Assembly: GCA_002394385.1 (NCBI GenBank)
Contig: DGTS01000022.1
Coordinates: 1 to 32,560, forward strand
Direction: 5' to 3'
Length of the DNA: 32,560 nt
Source: Prevotella sp. UBA4330
GTDB taxonomy: Bacteria; Bacteroidota; Bacteroidia; Bacteroidales; Bacteroidaceae
The notes beneath the pieces were generated by a model. It had not been told where the DNA came from and ran no database searches. It saw nothing but the letters and a program-made list of their open reading frames with translations. Numbering within the stretch: the stretch's first letter is position 1; every line of letters begins with the position of its first letter. Position numbers and translations under genes: made by a program. This document shows, in pieces, positions 14,019 through 23,887 of the stretch.

Positions 14019-16496
14019 TCATCCCATCACTACCACCACGTCGTGCTTTCCCTCGGCGGTGGGAACGATGTTGCCGCTGATCTCCTTGCCGTCAACGGTG
14101 ATGCTCTTCACGCCCTTCTGCACTCCGTCGGGGTTCTTCACGGTGATGTTGTACTCGCCTCCGCGGAAACGGCGGGTGACGTTGTACTCCTTAGCCGTTG
14201 CGGGAACACACGGGTCGATGAGCAGTCCTTCGTAGTGGGGCTTCACGCCGAGGATGAACTGCGTTATGGTGTACCAGTTCCATGCTGCCGTACCTGTGAG
14301 CCATGAGTTCTTTCCCTCGCCTGGCTTTGCGGCGTCCTTGCCCGCCACCATCTGCGAGTAAACGTACGGCTCCACCTTATGCAGCGTCTGGTCCTTGATG
14401 AATGCAGGGCATATCTTGGTGTAGTGCTCCCAGGCGTCGTTGCCGCGTGCTGCCACCGTCTCGCCGATGATGACCCACGGGTTGTTGTGGCAGAAGATTC
14501 CTGCGTTCTCCTTGTAACCTGCGGGGTAACTTGATATCTCGCCCATCTCGACGTAGTAGCGTGTGAAGGCGGGGTTGTTAAGCACCATGCCGTGCTCGGA
14601 GTCGAGATATTTCTTGCATGAGTCGAGTGACTTGTCAACCATTCCTTCCTCCATTCCGATGCCGGCCATAGTGCACCATCCCTGGCTCTCGATGAATATC
14701 TTGCCTTCCTCGTTCTCCTTTGAGCCAATCTTGTTGCCGTAGAAGTCGTAGGCGCGCAGGTACCACTCGCCGTCCCAGCCGTCTTTCTTCACAGCCTCAA
14801 TCATCTCGTCGATGTGCTTCTGTGCGCGGGCGGCCTCGTCTTTCTTACCCAGTTCTTGGCAGAGTTCCACATAGTCCTTGCCGCACACCACGAAGAGTCC
14901 GGCAATCATCAGCGACTCGGCCTTAGAGCCCACGCTGTTGTTCTCTGTTGTCTGGAAACTCTCGTTAGGGTCCCATGAGAAGCAGTTGAGGTTGAGGCAG
15001 TCGTTCCAGTCGGCGCGGCCGATGAGAGGCAGTTTGTGAGGTCCGAGGTTCTCCACAACATGATTGAACGAGATGCGCAGGTGCTCGAAGAGACTCACCT
15101 CTGTGCCTGGCTGGTTGTCCCAAGGCACTGGCTCGTCGAGAATGGAGAAGTCGCCTGTCTCCTTGATATAAGCCACCGTTCCGAAGATGAGCCACATCGG
15201 GTCGTCGTTGAATCCTCCGCCGATATCGTTGTTTCCGCGCTTTGTCAGAGGCTGGTACTGGTGGTAGCAGCCGCCGTCGGGGAACTGTGTTGAGGCGATG
15301 TCTATGATGCGCTGGCGTGCGCGTGACGGTATCTGGTGAACAAATCCCACGAGGTCTTGGTTGGAGTCGCGGAATCCCATGCCGCGTCCGATGCCGCTCT
15401 CGAAGAACGATGCCGAGCGCGAGAAGTTGAATGTGACCATGCATTGGTACTGGTTCCAGATGTTCACCATGCGGTCGAGCTGTTCGTTTCCGCTCTTCAC
15501 GCTGTAGCGGCTGAGCAGTTCGTCCCAGTATTCGTTAAGTTCGCGGAATGCCTTGTCCACCTTCTCGGCGGTGTCGAACTCAGCGATTATCTTTTGCGCG
15601 CGAACCTTATTAATAATAGTATGGTCGAGGTCGCCGAGTGAAGTGATAAGACCAGCGGTCTTCTCAGCATATTTCTCCTCTTGCGGCTGCTCCACATAAC
15701 CCAGCAAGAACACGAAGTCGCGGCTCTCGCCTGGCTCCAGAGTAACCTCGATGTAGTGGCTTGCTATGGGGCTCCAGCCGTGTGCCACGCTGTTCTTCGG
15801 CGCTCCAGCCATGACGCAGTCGGGGTTTGCGAACTCGTTATAGAGTCCGATGAACGACTCGCGGTCGGTGTCGAAGCCCTGCACCGGTGTGTTTACGGAG
15901 TAGAAAGCGAAGTGGTTGCGGCGCTCCTTGTATTCTGTCTTGTGATAGATGACGCTGCCGTCAATCTCCACCTCGCCGGTAGAGAAGTTGCGCTGGAAGT
16001 TCTCCATGTCGGTGGCTGCGTTCCAGAGGCACCACTCGGCGAACGAGAACAGCTTCAGCGAGCGTTTCTCTGCTGTGGTGTTCTTTAATGTCACTTTCTG
16101 CACCTCGCACCATTTCTTCAGCGGAACGAAGAAGAGCGCGCTTGCCTCGATGCCGTTCTTACGGCCCGTGATGCGTGTGTAGCTCATGCCGTGGCGGCAC
16201 TCATAGAAGTCGAGTGGTGTCTTGCATGGCTTCCATCCTGGGTTCCATACCGTTCCGTTGTCGTTGATGTAGAAATAACGGCCGCCGTTGTCCATTGGCA
16301 CGCCGTTGTAGCGGTAGCGCGTGATGCGGCGGAACTTAGCGTCTTTGAAGAACGAATATCCTCCTGCTGTGTTAGAAATGAGTGAGAAAAAATCTTCGTT
16401 GCCGAGATAGTTTATCCACGGCCACGGTGTCTGTGGGTCGGTGATGACATACTCCCTTTGCTTGTCGTCGAAATGCCCGTAAATCTTGTTGTTCAT
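14019..16496 (-). CDS. cbp: cellobiose phosphorylase (GH94)
   Basis: An 825-residue cytoplasmic enzyme (no signal peptide) that splits cellobiose with phosphate into alpha-glucose 1-phosphate and glucose, which saves ATP during cellulose or beta-glucan breakdown. It is near-colinear with well-studied cellobiose phosphorylases: YGHFDD and TPWPWINYLG at the start, GIGRGMGFRDSNQDL in the middle, the catalytic GRADWNDCLN with Asp496 as general acid, TKRGNNDIGGGFNDDPMW, and the closing TGTAAWNW. The specificity call rests on that overall match; cellodextrin or chitobiose phosphorylases share the fold but differ in these phrases. A -7 element lies 45 bases upstream. No sugar transporter or cellulase is next to it in the window. 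Confidence 0.94.
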   Translation of the reverse strand: MNNKIYGHFDDKQREYVITDPQTPWPWINYLGNEDFFSLISNTAGGYSFFKDAKFRRITRYRYNGVPMDNGGRYFYINDNGTVWNPGWKPCKTPLDFYECRHGMSYTRITGRKNGIEASALFFVPLKKWCEVQKVTLKNTTAEKRSLKLFSFAEWCLWNAATDMENFQRNFSTGEVEIDGSVIYHKTEYKERRNHFAFYSVNTPVQGFDTDRESFIGLYNEFANPDCVMAGAPKNSVAHGWSPIASHYIEVTLEPGESRDFVFLLGYVEQPQEEKYAEKTAGLITSLGDLDHTIINKVRAQKIIAEFDTAEKVDKAFRELNEYWDELLSRYSVKSGNEQLDRMVNIWNQYQCMVTFNFSRSASFFESGIGRGMGFRDSNQDLVGFVHQIPSRARQRIIDIASTQFPDGGCYHQYQPLTKRGNNDIGGGFNDDPMWLIFGTVAYIKETGDFSILDEPVPWDNQPGTEVSLFEHLRISFNHVVENLGPHKLPLIGRADWNDCLNLNCFSWDPNESFQTTENNSVGSKAESLMIAGLFVVCGKDYVELCQELGKKDEAARAQKHIDEMIEAVKKDGWDGEWYLRAYDFYGNKIGSKENEEGKIFIESQGWCTMAGIGMEEGMVDKSLDSCKKYLDSEHGMVLNNPAFTRYYVEMGEISSYPAGYKENAGIFCHNNPWVIIGETVAARGNDAWEHYTKICPAFIKDQTLHKVEPYVYSQMVAGKDAAKPGEGKNSWLTGTAAWNWYTITQFILGVKPHYEGLLIDPCVPATAKEYNVTRRFRGGEYNITVKNPDGVQKGVKSITVDGKEISGNIVPTAEGKHDVVVVMG

Positions 16497-16540
16497 AATT
16501 ATTAAATTGCTATTTGTAAGTTCGAGATTGATTACAGGTG

Positions 16541-16548
16541 CAAAGATA
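16541..16548 (-). promoter_or_regulatory. -7 element upstream of cellobiose phosphorylase
   Basis: On the minus strand this reads TATCTTTG, an exact TAnnTTTG, 45 bases upstream of the start at 16496. A convincing -33 TTG at the right distance is lacking, so an activator may be needed. Confidence 0.5.
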
Positions 16549-16610
16549 CTGCTTTTTGAGCAAAAAGTATGATATTATTTTGCCCAAAATAAATTATTTG
16601 TTGTGTTCTC

Positions 16611-17060
16611 TCACTTCAATATCTGCTCGGCGTGTACCTTGGTCTTTATTTCTTTCGGCAGGAACACGCGCTCGATGATGCCTTCCTCGTTGATGATGAA
16701 CGTGGTGCGCAGGGTTCCGAAGTACTTCCTGCCGTACATGCTCTTCTCGCCCCACACGCCCATCTGCTGCACCAAGGTCATGTCGGTGTCGGCGATGAGG
16801 TTGAAGGGCAGTTGGTTCTTCTCGATGAATTTCTGGTGAGACTTCTCGTCCTGGATGCTCACTCCCACCACCTCGTAGCCCTGTCGGCGCAGTTCGGAAT
16901 AGTTGTCGCGCAACGAGCATGCCTCTGCCGTGCATCCGCTAGTGCTGTCCTTAGGATAGAAATAGAGAACGAGTTTGCGTCCTGCGAAGTCGGACAGCTT
17001 GATTTCGTTACCGTTCTGGTCGCGTCCCAGAATCTCCGGTGCCTTGTCTCCGATGTTCAT
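16611..17060 (-). CDS. bcp: thioredoxin-dependent thiol peroxidase, BCP/PrxQ type
   Basis: A 149-residue peroxiredoxin that reduces hydrogen peroxide and organic peroxides with electrons from thioredoxin, in the cytoplasm. It has the family start (GDKAPEILGRDQNG), the peroxidatic Cys43 in STSGCTAEAC, and Cys48 five residues later as resolving Cys in the 1-helix arrangement of PrxQ. The Pro usual in the TPGC motif is Ser here, a variation I believe is common in Bacteroidetes. The length is typical. It lies upstream of and in the same direction as cbp, but cbp has its own promoter. Its upstream region is shared with the divergent macroglobulin-like gene. Confidence 0.95.
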   Translation of the reverse strand: MNIGDKAPEILGRDQNGNEIKLSDFAGRKLVLYFYPKDSTSGCTAEACSLRDNYSELRRQGYEVVGVSIQDEKSHQKFIEKNQLPFNLIADTDMTLVQQMGVWGEKSMYGRKYFGTLRTTFIINEEGIIERVFLPKEIKTKVHAEQILK

Positions 17061-17101
17061 ATTGTTCTGTTATGTATTTAAATGGTTTGTTCTTTCTGGT
17101 G

Positions 17102-17109
17102 CAAAGATA
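17102..17109 (-). promoter_or_regulatory. -7 element upstream of bcp
   Basis: The minus strand reads TATCTTTG at 17109-17102, 42 bases before ATG 17060. The best -33 candidate (TTG complement at 17134-17136) is 24 bases away, longer than usual, so promoter strength is uncertain. Confidence 0.5.
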
Positions 17110-17159
17110 AAGAATAATATTGAAACTTCATAACAATCGTAAAAAACTTATAAACAAGT

Positions 17160-17190
17160 TTTGTTGTATGCAATTTTTTCGCTACCTTTG
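17160..17190 (+). promoter_or_regulatory. promoter of the macroglobulin-like gene
   Basis: TTTG at 17160-17163 and TACCTTTG at 17183-17190, 19 bases apart, a full match to the Bacteroidetes pattern. The transcript would start near 17197, about 20 bases before ATG 17218. Confidence 0.75.
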
Positions 17191-17217
17191 CATTATACTA
17201 GAAAACAGTATAGGCTT

Positions 17218-20200
17218 ATGAAAAAATCATTCTTATTAACCGTTTTCGCATTAATTTGTACACCTATGTGGATTTTCGGACAGAACTACAAGCAACTGTG
17301 GAGCGATGTGGATGCAGCAGTAGAGAAAGACATGCCGCAGACCGCCATCAAAGCACTTGACAAGGTGATTGCCAAGGCACAGCGCGAGAAGTCGTACGGA
17401 AATCTTCTGAAGGCGCAATTGATGCGCTCGGGATTTGTTACAGAGGTGAATCCCGATTCTGCCGACACAGAAATTGAAAAGTTCGAGAAAGCTGCTGCTG
17501 AAGCAGAGAAGACAGACCCCGTTTTGGCTGCAGTTTACTATTGCGCTCTTGGCAATTCTTACAAGAACGCTTACGGAAGAAACATTGAGAAACGCGGCAA
17601 TGCACGCGTCTATTATGCCAAGGCTTTGGCGAATCCCGACCTGCTGGCGCGACATAAGGCATCGGAGTTCGAGCCGATGATGGTGAAGGGCGTTGACAGC
17701 AAGTACTTCAATCACGACCTGTTAAGTGTCATCGGCTTTGAGGCTGGCGACATGCAGACGCTGCACGACTATTACAAGGCGAAGGGAAACCGCGAGGCAA
17801 CATTCATTACTGCCTATGAGATGATTACCGAGGAGCATGTCAAGCCGTTGCAGTATGCTGATGACGCCCCGACACACAGGAAGATTTACGGCCTCGACGA
17901 GGAGAAGGAACTCGACTCGCTCATTGACCTTTATGGCGACCTCGACATCTGTGGTGCTGCCGCTGTGGCTCGTGCAGAGCATTTCTATAATGACAAGGCG
18001 AAATATGATTTCATCAACTCCGCCTTGAAACGCTGGAGCAAATGGAAGGGCATAAACCAGTTGCGCAACGAACTGGCTGACATGACAGCGCCGTATGTCA
18101 ATATCAGGTCGGACAGGGAACGTGTCTATCCCAACGCTGCGTTCGACATGAAACTCGACCTGCGAAACATCAAGGACGTCACGATGCGCTTCTATCGTGT
18201 CGCTATAAGTCCAGAGGAGTTTAACGAGGTGGTGCCGAAGATAGGCCGCGATGGCGTTCTCAAGAAATACAGCAACACTCTGGAGAAGGAATACACCCAG
18301 ACATATTCCGACAACGTGCCATACAAGTCGTTTGATGACACAATACATGTGGAGGGACTGCCTGCAGGAATCTATGTTGTGGAAACATCCACGAAGAACA
18401 ACGATATTGACAAGTTGCACACCGCGCTCTATGTCACACGTCTTACCTATGTGGCAATCCCGCTGCCTGGCGAGAAGTCGAGGTTCGCTGTGCTCGACCA
18501 GAACAGCGGCCAGCCAGTGGCTAATGCCAAGATTGGTGTGGCTCCTTCTGCAAAGAGAGACGAGGCTCTCTCTTTCACCTATTATACTACGGATGCAAAG
18601 GGCGAGGTGATGATACCTGAGAAACCATACGTGGCAAATGTGGTGATTTCTGCCGATGGTGACAACTATTATCCTGTGTCATACTCCAGAATGAACAATT
18701 ACAATCATGCCCACAGTCCTTCTGACAGCAAGCGCATTCAGATATATACCGACCGTTCCATCTACCGTCCAGGACAGACGGTGCATGTGGCTGTGTTGGC
18801 ATATAGCATAAAGAAAGGCATTGATGCAAAGGCTGATGCTAATGTGAAAGTGGAGTTGGAGTTGCGTAATGCTAACCATGAAGCAGTGGCAAGCGCAAAT
18901 GTCGTAACCGATGAGTTCGGTGTGGCATCTGCCGACTTCGAGTTGCCCAGCAGCGGACTTACAGGACAGTTCTCTGTGCGTTCAAAATATCTTGGCACTT
19001 CTACATATTTTAATGTGGAGGAGTACAAGCGTCCCACATTCGAGGTGGAGTTCGACGATTACAAACAATCATATAAGGTTGGCGACACCATCCAGGTGAA
19101 AGGTCGTGCCAAGAGTTATGCCGGTGTGGCTGTGCAGGGCGCAAAGGTGACTTATACCGTGAAGCGCCGTCAGGCTTGGTGGGGCTGGTGGCGAGGCTAT
19201 AGTCGCGATGATACGGAACTGTATAACGGTGAAGTGACTTCCGACGAGAACGGCGAATTTGAGATACCGCTCAGGTTTATCTATCCTGCAGGCAGTTACG
19301 AGGTGTTCGACTATGTTGTGAATGCAAAGGTGACCGATGCCGCAGGCGAGTCGCACGAGGGCGAGACATCGCTGCCATTGGGAAAGAAGGAATATTACTT
19401 CGACTTCAACCTTCCTGAGAAAGAACTCAAGGACAAACTGAAGAGCGTGACATTCACTCTTCGTAATGCCGCTGGCAAGGAAGTGGAGGCCGACGTGACA
19501 TATACCATCGACGGTAAGGATGCCAAGACAGTGAAGGCAAACGAGAGCATAGCGCTCGACTTCACATCAATGCCTTCGGGCAAGCATGTGATGAAGGCCA
19601 CATGCAAGGGAGAGAAGAAAGAGGTGGAGTTCGTAATCTTCTCGCTCGACGACAAGACTCCTTGCGTGGAGACTCACGACTGGTTCTATATCACCGACAA
19701 TGTGTTCCCGCGCGATGGCAAGCCTGTGAGCGTGATGGTTGGCTCTTCCGATGAGAATGTTCATGTGCTTTACGCCATCATATCGGGCGATAGTGTGCTT
19801 GAAAACAGCACGATGGAACTCAACAAAGCCATCGATACCCGACGGTTTGAATATAAAGAGGAGTATGGTTCGGGTGTGCTGCTCAACTACGCTTGGGTGA
19901 AGGACGGACGCGCTTATACACACTATGAAGTGATAAGGAAACCATTGCCAGAGAAGAATCTCACCCTCAAGTGGACTACATTCCGCGACCGACTCACACC
20001 GGGACAAAAAGAGGAGTGGACACTCTCTGTAGTTACACCTGACGGAAAACCCGCTAAGGCACAACTCATGGCCACGATGTACGACAAGAGTCTCGACCAA
20101 ATTAAGCCATATTCAATGGCATTTGGTCTGCCATTGGTACAGTATCTGCCTTATACCAGTTGGACTAGCCCGGGCATCTCGTCGTTCTATGCATCTTACA

Positions 20201-22743
20201 GGAAATCGTTCGACGACCTTGAGTTCGGCGGATTCCAGTTCACATCGTTCTCTGGACTTGGAGTAGGCATGAAATACTCCTCCCCAGTTATCAAGTATGA
20301 CGATATGGTCGCCGGTGGTGCACGGATGATGAAGGCAAACCGTGTCTATGATCTGGCTATGGAGCCACAGGTTGATGCTATGCAGAGTATGCGTCAAGAA
20401 GAGGCTTCTTTAGATGAACAATCTATGGAGAAAAAGGAAGAGGTGACATCGTCAAAGAAAGAGGATGTGCAGATGCGCGAGAACCTCAACGAGACAGCGT
20501 TCTTCTTCCCTGCTCTTGTAAGCGATGCGAAGGGCAATATAAGCATCAAATTCACTCTGCCCGAAAGCGTTACTACATGGAAGATGATGGGACTCGCCCA
20601 CGACCAGAGCATGAACTACGGCATGATTTCGGGTGAGGCGATTGCCCAGAAGGATGTTATGGTGCAGCCAAACATTCCGCGATTTGTGAGAATGGGTGAC
20701 AACTCAACCATCTCGACGCGACTGTTCAACACTTCAGAGAAGAACGTAGCAGGCACCGTGACCATGACTCTGCTCGACCCAGAGACAGAGAAGGTGCTGG
20801 CGGAGAGCAAACAGCAGTTCAGCGTCGAGGCTGGAAAGACGGGCTCTGCCACATTCTCGTTCAACCCAGAGAAAGACCTGAAGGGCAAAGACCTTTCGCT
20901 GCTCGTCTGCCGCATCACGGCATCGGGCAAGAACTTCAGCGACGGCGAACAACACTTCTTGCCGATACTGCCTTCTAAGGAGATGGTCATCAACACTCTG
21001 CCCATCACTCAGCATAATGCAGGCACGATGAATATCGACCTTACGAAGATGATTCCTGCGGGCAAGGATATCAGCAGTCCGAAACTCACTCTCGAATACA
21101 CCAACAACCCGGCGTGGCTGATGGTGCAGGCAATACCATACGTTGGCAATGTGAACGAGAAGAATGCCATCTCGCTTGCGGCTTCCTATTATGCCAACAC
21201 TCTCGGCTTGTCACTTGTAAACAGTTCGCCGAACATCGAGAAGGTGTTTAAGGAGTGGCAGCAGGAAAAGGGCAGCGAGACGTCGCTGGCATCGCAACTG
21301 GAGAAGAACCAGGAACTGAAAAACCTCGTACTCGACGAGACACCGTGGGTGGCTGATGCCAAGAACGAGAACGACCAGAAGCGCAAGATAGCCAACTTCT
21401 TCGACAAGACGTCAATGTCAAGGCGGTTGAACGATGCCGTTGACGGACTTAAGGTGCTGCAAAACTCCGATGGTTCGTTCTCATGGTGGAAGGGAATGAT
21501 GGGCTCGCCGTGCATGACTGGCGAGGTAATCGAGTTCCTCACACGTCTTAACTTGCTCGCCGGCGAGCAAAGCAACACGCGCAGCATACTGACACTTGCC
21601 AACGACTATCTGAGCAACATCGTTATAAAAGAGGTGGAGGAGTTCAAGAAACTGGAGAAGAAGAAGGAACCCGTTTACATCTATGACTATCACGCTCTGC
21701 AATGGGTATATATGAATGCTATTTCTGGTCGCGAACTGACCGCAAAGGAGAAAGAGGCAAAGGATTATCTCATCAACCATCTCGAGAAGATGAAACTCTC
21801 GCAGAGCATGTATGCCAAGGCTTTGATGTCGGTAGTGCTTGCAAGGGACGGACAACTGGAGAAAGCGGCAGAATACATACAGAGCCTGAAGGAATATACT
21901 GTGTATAACGATGAGAAAGGACGCTACTTCGAGACTCCGCGTGCAGGATATAGTTGGTGCGATTACCGCATCCCGACACAGACGGCGGTGATAGAGGCAT
22001 TGCAACTTGTTGACGCTAACGACCAGCAGACCATCGACGACATGCGCCGCTGGCTGCTCACCGAGAAACGCACACAGGCATGGGACACCCCGATAAACAG
22101 CGTCAATGCCGTGTTCGCATTCCTCAATGGCAACATGCAACTGCTCGACGAGAAGGAACTCACCACATTCAAGGTGGACAACCGACAGATAGAAATGCCG
22201 AAGTCAACGGCGGGCATGGGTTATGTCAAGACTGCCATTGACGTGGAGAGACCTAAGAATCTCACCGTCACGAAGACCTCGGATGGCACATCGTGGGGTG
22301 CCGTCTATGCGCAGTTCATGCAGCCAAGCACCGAGATAGATGCAGCCTCGTCAGGTCTCAGCGTGAAACGCGAGATAATGCAACTGACATCTAACGGTGA
22401 GGTGAAAGACCCGCAGACGCTGAATGTCGGCGACAAGGTGAAGGTGCGCATCACCATCACTGCCGACCGTGACTACGACTTCGTGCAACTCACAGACAAA
22501 CGTGCTGCATGCCTCGAACCGGTAGAACAACTCAGCGGTTACCATTGGGGATATTACATCGCGCCGAAGGACTATACTACGAACTATTACTTCGACCGTA
22601 TGGTGAAGGGAACACATGTTGTCGAGGCAGAATATTTCGTTGACCGTGCTGGAGAATATACCACGGGCACATGCACCGTTCAGTGTGCTTACTCGCCAGA
22701 GTTCAGTGCTCGTAGCAAGGCGCTGACCATCAAAGTGAAATAA
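17218..22743 (+). CDS. alpha-2-macroglobulin-like exported protein without thioester
   Basis: An 1841-residue protein. ATG 17218 gives a signal peptide (KK, hydrophobic run to FGQ); there is no lipobox, so it is probably soluble in the periplasm or surface-exposed. Residues 20-340 are helical and unlike classic macroglobulins. An MG2 domain starts with YTDRSIYRPGQTV (510-522). An acidic Glu/Lys/Gln-rich stretch (about 1060-1090) sits where a bait region would be. The A2M domain starts at NETAFFFPAL (1091). An alpha/alpha-toroid follows (from WLMVQAIPYVG at 1300), and a receptor-domain-like beta end closes the protein. The CxEQ thioester of bacterial A2M is missing; the place has NEKNAIS. The family traps proteases or guards the envelope. 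Without thioester or lipid anchor, this branch probably uses a different mechanism. It is followed after 7 bp by the DUF1573 gene. Confidence 0.9.
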   Translation: MKKSFLLTVFALICTPMWIFGQNYKQLWSDVDAAVEKDMPQTAIKALDKVIAKAQREKSYGNLLKAQLMRSGFVTEVNPDSADTEIEKFEKAAAEAEKTDPVLAAVYYCALGNSYKNAYGRNIEKRGNARVYYAKALANPDLLARHKASEFEPMMVKGVDSKYFNHDLLSVIGFEAGDMQTLHDYYKAKGNREATFITAYEMITEEHVKPLQYADDAPTHRKIYGLDEEKELDSLIDLYGDLDICGAAAVARAEHFYNDKAKYDFINSALKRWSKWKGINQLRNELADMTAPYVNIRSDRERVYPNAAFDMKLDLRNIKDVTMRFYRVAISPEEFNEVVPKIGRDGVLKKYSNTLEKEYTQTYSDNVPYKSFDDTIHVEGLPAGIYVVETSTKNNDIDKLHTALYVTRLTYVAIPLPGEKSRFAVLDQNSGQPVANAKIGVAPSAKRDEALSFTYYTTDAKGEVMIPEKPYVANVVISADGDNYYPVSYSRMNNYNHAHSPSDSKRIQIYTDRSIYRPGQTVHVAVLAYSIKKGIDAKADANVKVELELRNANHEAVASANVVTDEFGVASADFELPSSGLTGQFSVRSKYLGTSTYFNVEEYKRPTFEVEFDDYKQSYKVGDTIQVKGRAKSYAGVAVQGAKVTYTVKRRQAWWGWWRGYSRDDTELYNGEVTSDENGEFEIPLRFIYPAGSYEVFDYVVNAKVTDAAGESHEGETSLPLGKKEYYFDFNLPEKELKDKLKSVTFTLRNAAGKEVEADVTYTIDGKDAKTVKANESIALDFTSMPSGKHVMKATCKGEKKEVEFVIFSLDDKTPCVETHDWFYITDNVFPRDGKPVSVMVGSSDENVHVLYAIISGDSVLENSTMELNKAIDTRRFEYKEEYGSGVLLNYAWVKDGRAYTHYEVIRKPLPEKNLTLKWTTFRDRLTPGQKEEWTLSVVTPDGKPAKAQLMATMYDKSLDQIKPYSMAFGLPLVQYLPYTSWTSPGISSFYASYRKSFDDLEFGGFQFTSFSGLGVGMKYSSPVIKYDDMVAGGARMMKANRVYDLAMEPQVDAMQSMRQEEASLDEQSMEKKEEVTSSKKEDVQMRENLNETAFFFPALVSDAKGNISIKFTLPESVTTWKMMGLAHDQSMNYGMISGEAIAQKDVMVQPNIPRFVRMGDNSTISTRLFNTSEKNVAGTVTMTLLDPETEKVLAESKQQFSVEAGKTGSATFSFNPEKDLKGKDLSLLVCRITASGKNFSDGEQHFLPILPSKEMVINTLPITQHNAGTMNIDLTKMIPAGKDISSPKLTLEYTNNPAWLMVQAIPYVGNVNEKNAISLAASYYANTLGLSLVNSSPNIEKVFKEWQQEKGSETSLASQLEKNQELKNLVLDETPWVADAKNENDQKRKIANFFDKTSMSRRLNDAVDGLKVLQNSDGSFSWWKGMMGSPCMTGEVIEFLTRLNLLAGEQSNTRSILTLANDYLSNIVIKEVEEFKKLEKKKEPVYIYDYHALQWVYMNAISGRELTAKEKEAKDYLINHLEKMKLSQSMYAKALMSVVLARDGQLEKAAEYIQSLKEYTVYNDEKGRYFETPRAGYSWCDYRIPTQTAVIEALQLVDANDQQTIDDMRRWLLTEKRTQAWDTPINSVNAVFAFLNGNMQLLDEKELTTFKVDNRQIEMPKSTAGMGYVKTAIDVERPKNLTVTKTSDGTSWGAVYAQFMQPSTEIDAASSGLSVKREIMQLTSNGEVKDPQTLNVGDKVKVRITITADRDYDFVQLTDKRAACLEPVEQLSGYHWGYYIAPKDYTTNYYFDRMVKGTHVVEAEYFVDRAGEYTTGTCTVQCAYSPEFSARSKALTIKVK

Positions 22744-22750
22744 ACAGATT

Positions 22751-23815
22751 ATGGACAAGAAACTTATTATATCATCAATGCTGGCGATTGCCGCAACAGG
22801 CATCTCGGCACAGGAAATTACCGCGGTTCACCAGACGGTGGACTGCGGTGGAGTTAGGTTTAACCAACCAGTGACAGTCAACTTCGAGTTGAAAAACAAA
22901 GGACAGCAACTGCAAATCAGTGACGTGCGTCCCGACTGCGGATGCACCACTGTCAACTTTCCGCGTCAGCCCATCGGCGACGGCGAGAGTTTCGTCATCT
23001 CCGCAACATACGATGCACGGCAGATGGGACACTTCAGCAAGCAGTTGGCTGTGTATAGCAATGCCTCGTCAAAGCCTTATTACCTCACGCTGAAAGGCGT
23101 GGTTGCCGAGGGCGACATCTCCTTCTCTGGCGGCTATCCCATTATGCTGGGCGACATCAAGGCAGATGTCAATCACGTGGAATTCGACGATGTGAACCGT
23201 GGCGAGATGCCGCTGAAGCGCATCCATGTAATGAACAGCAGCCATCAGGCGGTGAGTCCTGTGGTGATGCACTTGCCCGACTATCTGCGTGCTAACGTCT
23301 CACCGACAACCATTCAGCCGGGCAAGCAGGGCGTTGTGGAGTTGACACTCAACTCAAACAATGTGCACGACTTTGGTCTTACGCAGACCTCGGTGTTCCT
23401 CGGAATGAAACCGGGCGACAAGGTAAGTCCTGGCAAAGAGATTGAGGTGTCTGTCGTATTGCTGCCTGCATTCAACGAACTGACGGAGGACGAACTGCGC
23501 AATGCACCGCGCCTGAAGATAGACAACACCACACTCGACCTTGGAAAGTTGAAGGGAAAGAAGAAAAAGAGTGGCACCATCACGCTGGAGAACGTTGGCA
23601 AGAGCGAACTCGACATCACTTCGTTGCAGATGTTCACCGCTGGTCTCAGTGTACAGTTGAGCAAGAGCCGTCTGCAGGTGGGCGACAAGGCAACGTTGAA
23701 GATTACTGCCGACCCCAAGGCAATGAAGAACTTGCGCTCCGAGCCGCGTGTGCTGATGATTACCAACGACCCAAAGAATGCAAAGGTAGTCATTAACGTG
23801 AAAGTGGAACGTTAG
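22751..23815 (+). CDS. exported DUF1573 protein
   Basis: A 354-residue protein with a signal peptide (cleavage after Ala20, before Gln21). The N-terminal third is a DUF1573 Ig-like domain: FELKNKG, then DVRPDCGCTT (about 58-67), the signature Cys pair. Two further beta-sandwich units follow; the last (about 255-354) again shows the pattern of an Ig-like domain with TLENVGKSELDITSLQ. The fold resembles ASPM-SPD-2-Hydin domains. Its function is unknown. Start is 7 bases after the macroglobulin-like stop, so the two are co-transcribed and probably act in the same envelope process. No promoter lies between them. Confidence 0.85.
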   Translation: MDKKLIISSMLAIAATGISAQEITAVHQTVDCGGVRFNQPVTVNFELKNKGQQLQISDVRPDCGCTTVNFPRQPIGDGESFVISATYDARQMGHFSKQLAVYSNASSKPYYLTLKGVVAEGDISFSGGYPIMLGDIKADVNHVEFDDVNRGEMPLKRIHVMNSSHQAVSPVVMHLPDYLRANVSPTTIQPGKQGVVELTLNSNNVHDFGLTQTSVFLGMKPGDKVSPGKEIEVSVVLLPAFNELTEDELRNAPRLKIDNTTLDLGKLKGKKKKSGTITLENVGKSELDITSLQMFTAGLSVQLSKSRLQVGDKATLKITADPKAMKNLRSEPRVLMITNDPKNAKVVINVKVER

Positions 23816-23820
23816 TATCA

Positions 23821-23874
23821 CCCCAAACGTCGGAACGTCGAACCCCCAAACGTCGAAACGACCAATCCCCCAAA
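23821..23874 (+). repeat. tandem CCCCAAACG repeat, about 23-24 bp period
   Basis: CCCCAAACG starts at 23821, 23844 and 23868, with the linking sequences built from ACGTCGAA/AACGACCAA words. It fills the 72-base spacer before the MeaB-type GTPase gene. Confidence 0.6.
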
Positions 23875-23887
23875 CGACCAAATCACT

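Noticed and set aside
21115..21200. Thioester motif of the macroglobulin-like protein
   Set aside because: The aligned place reads NEKNAIS; no CxEQ-like motif was found near it.
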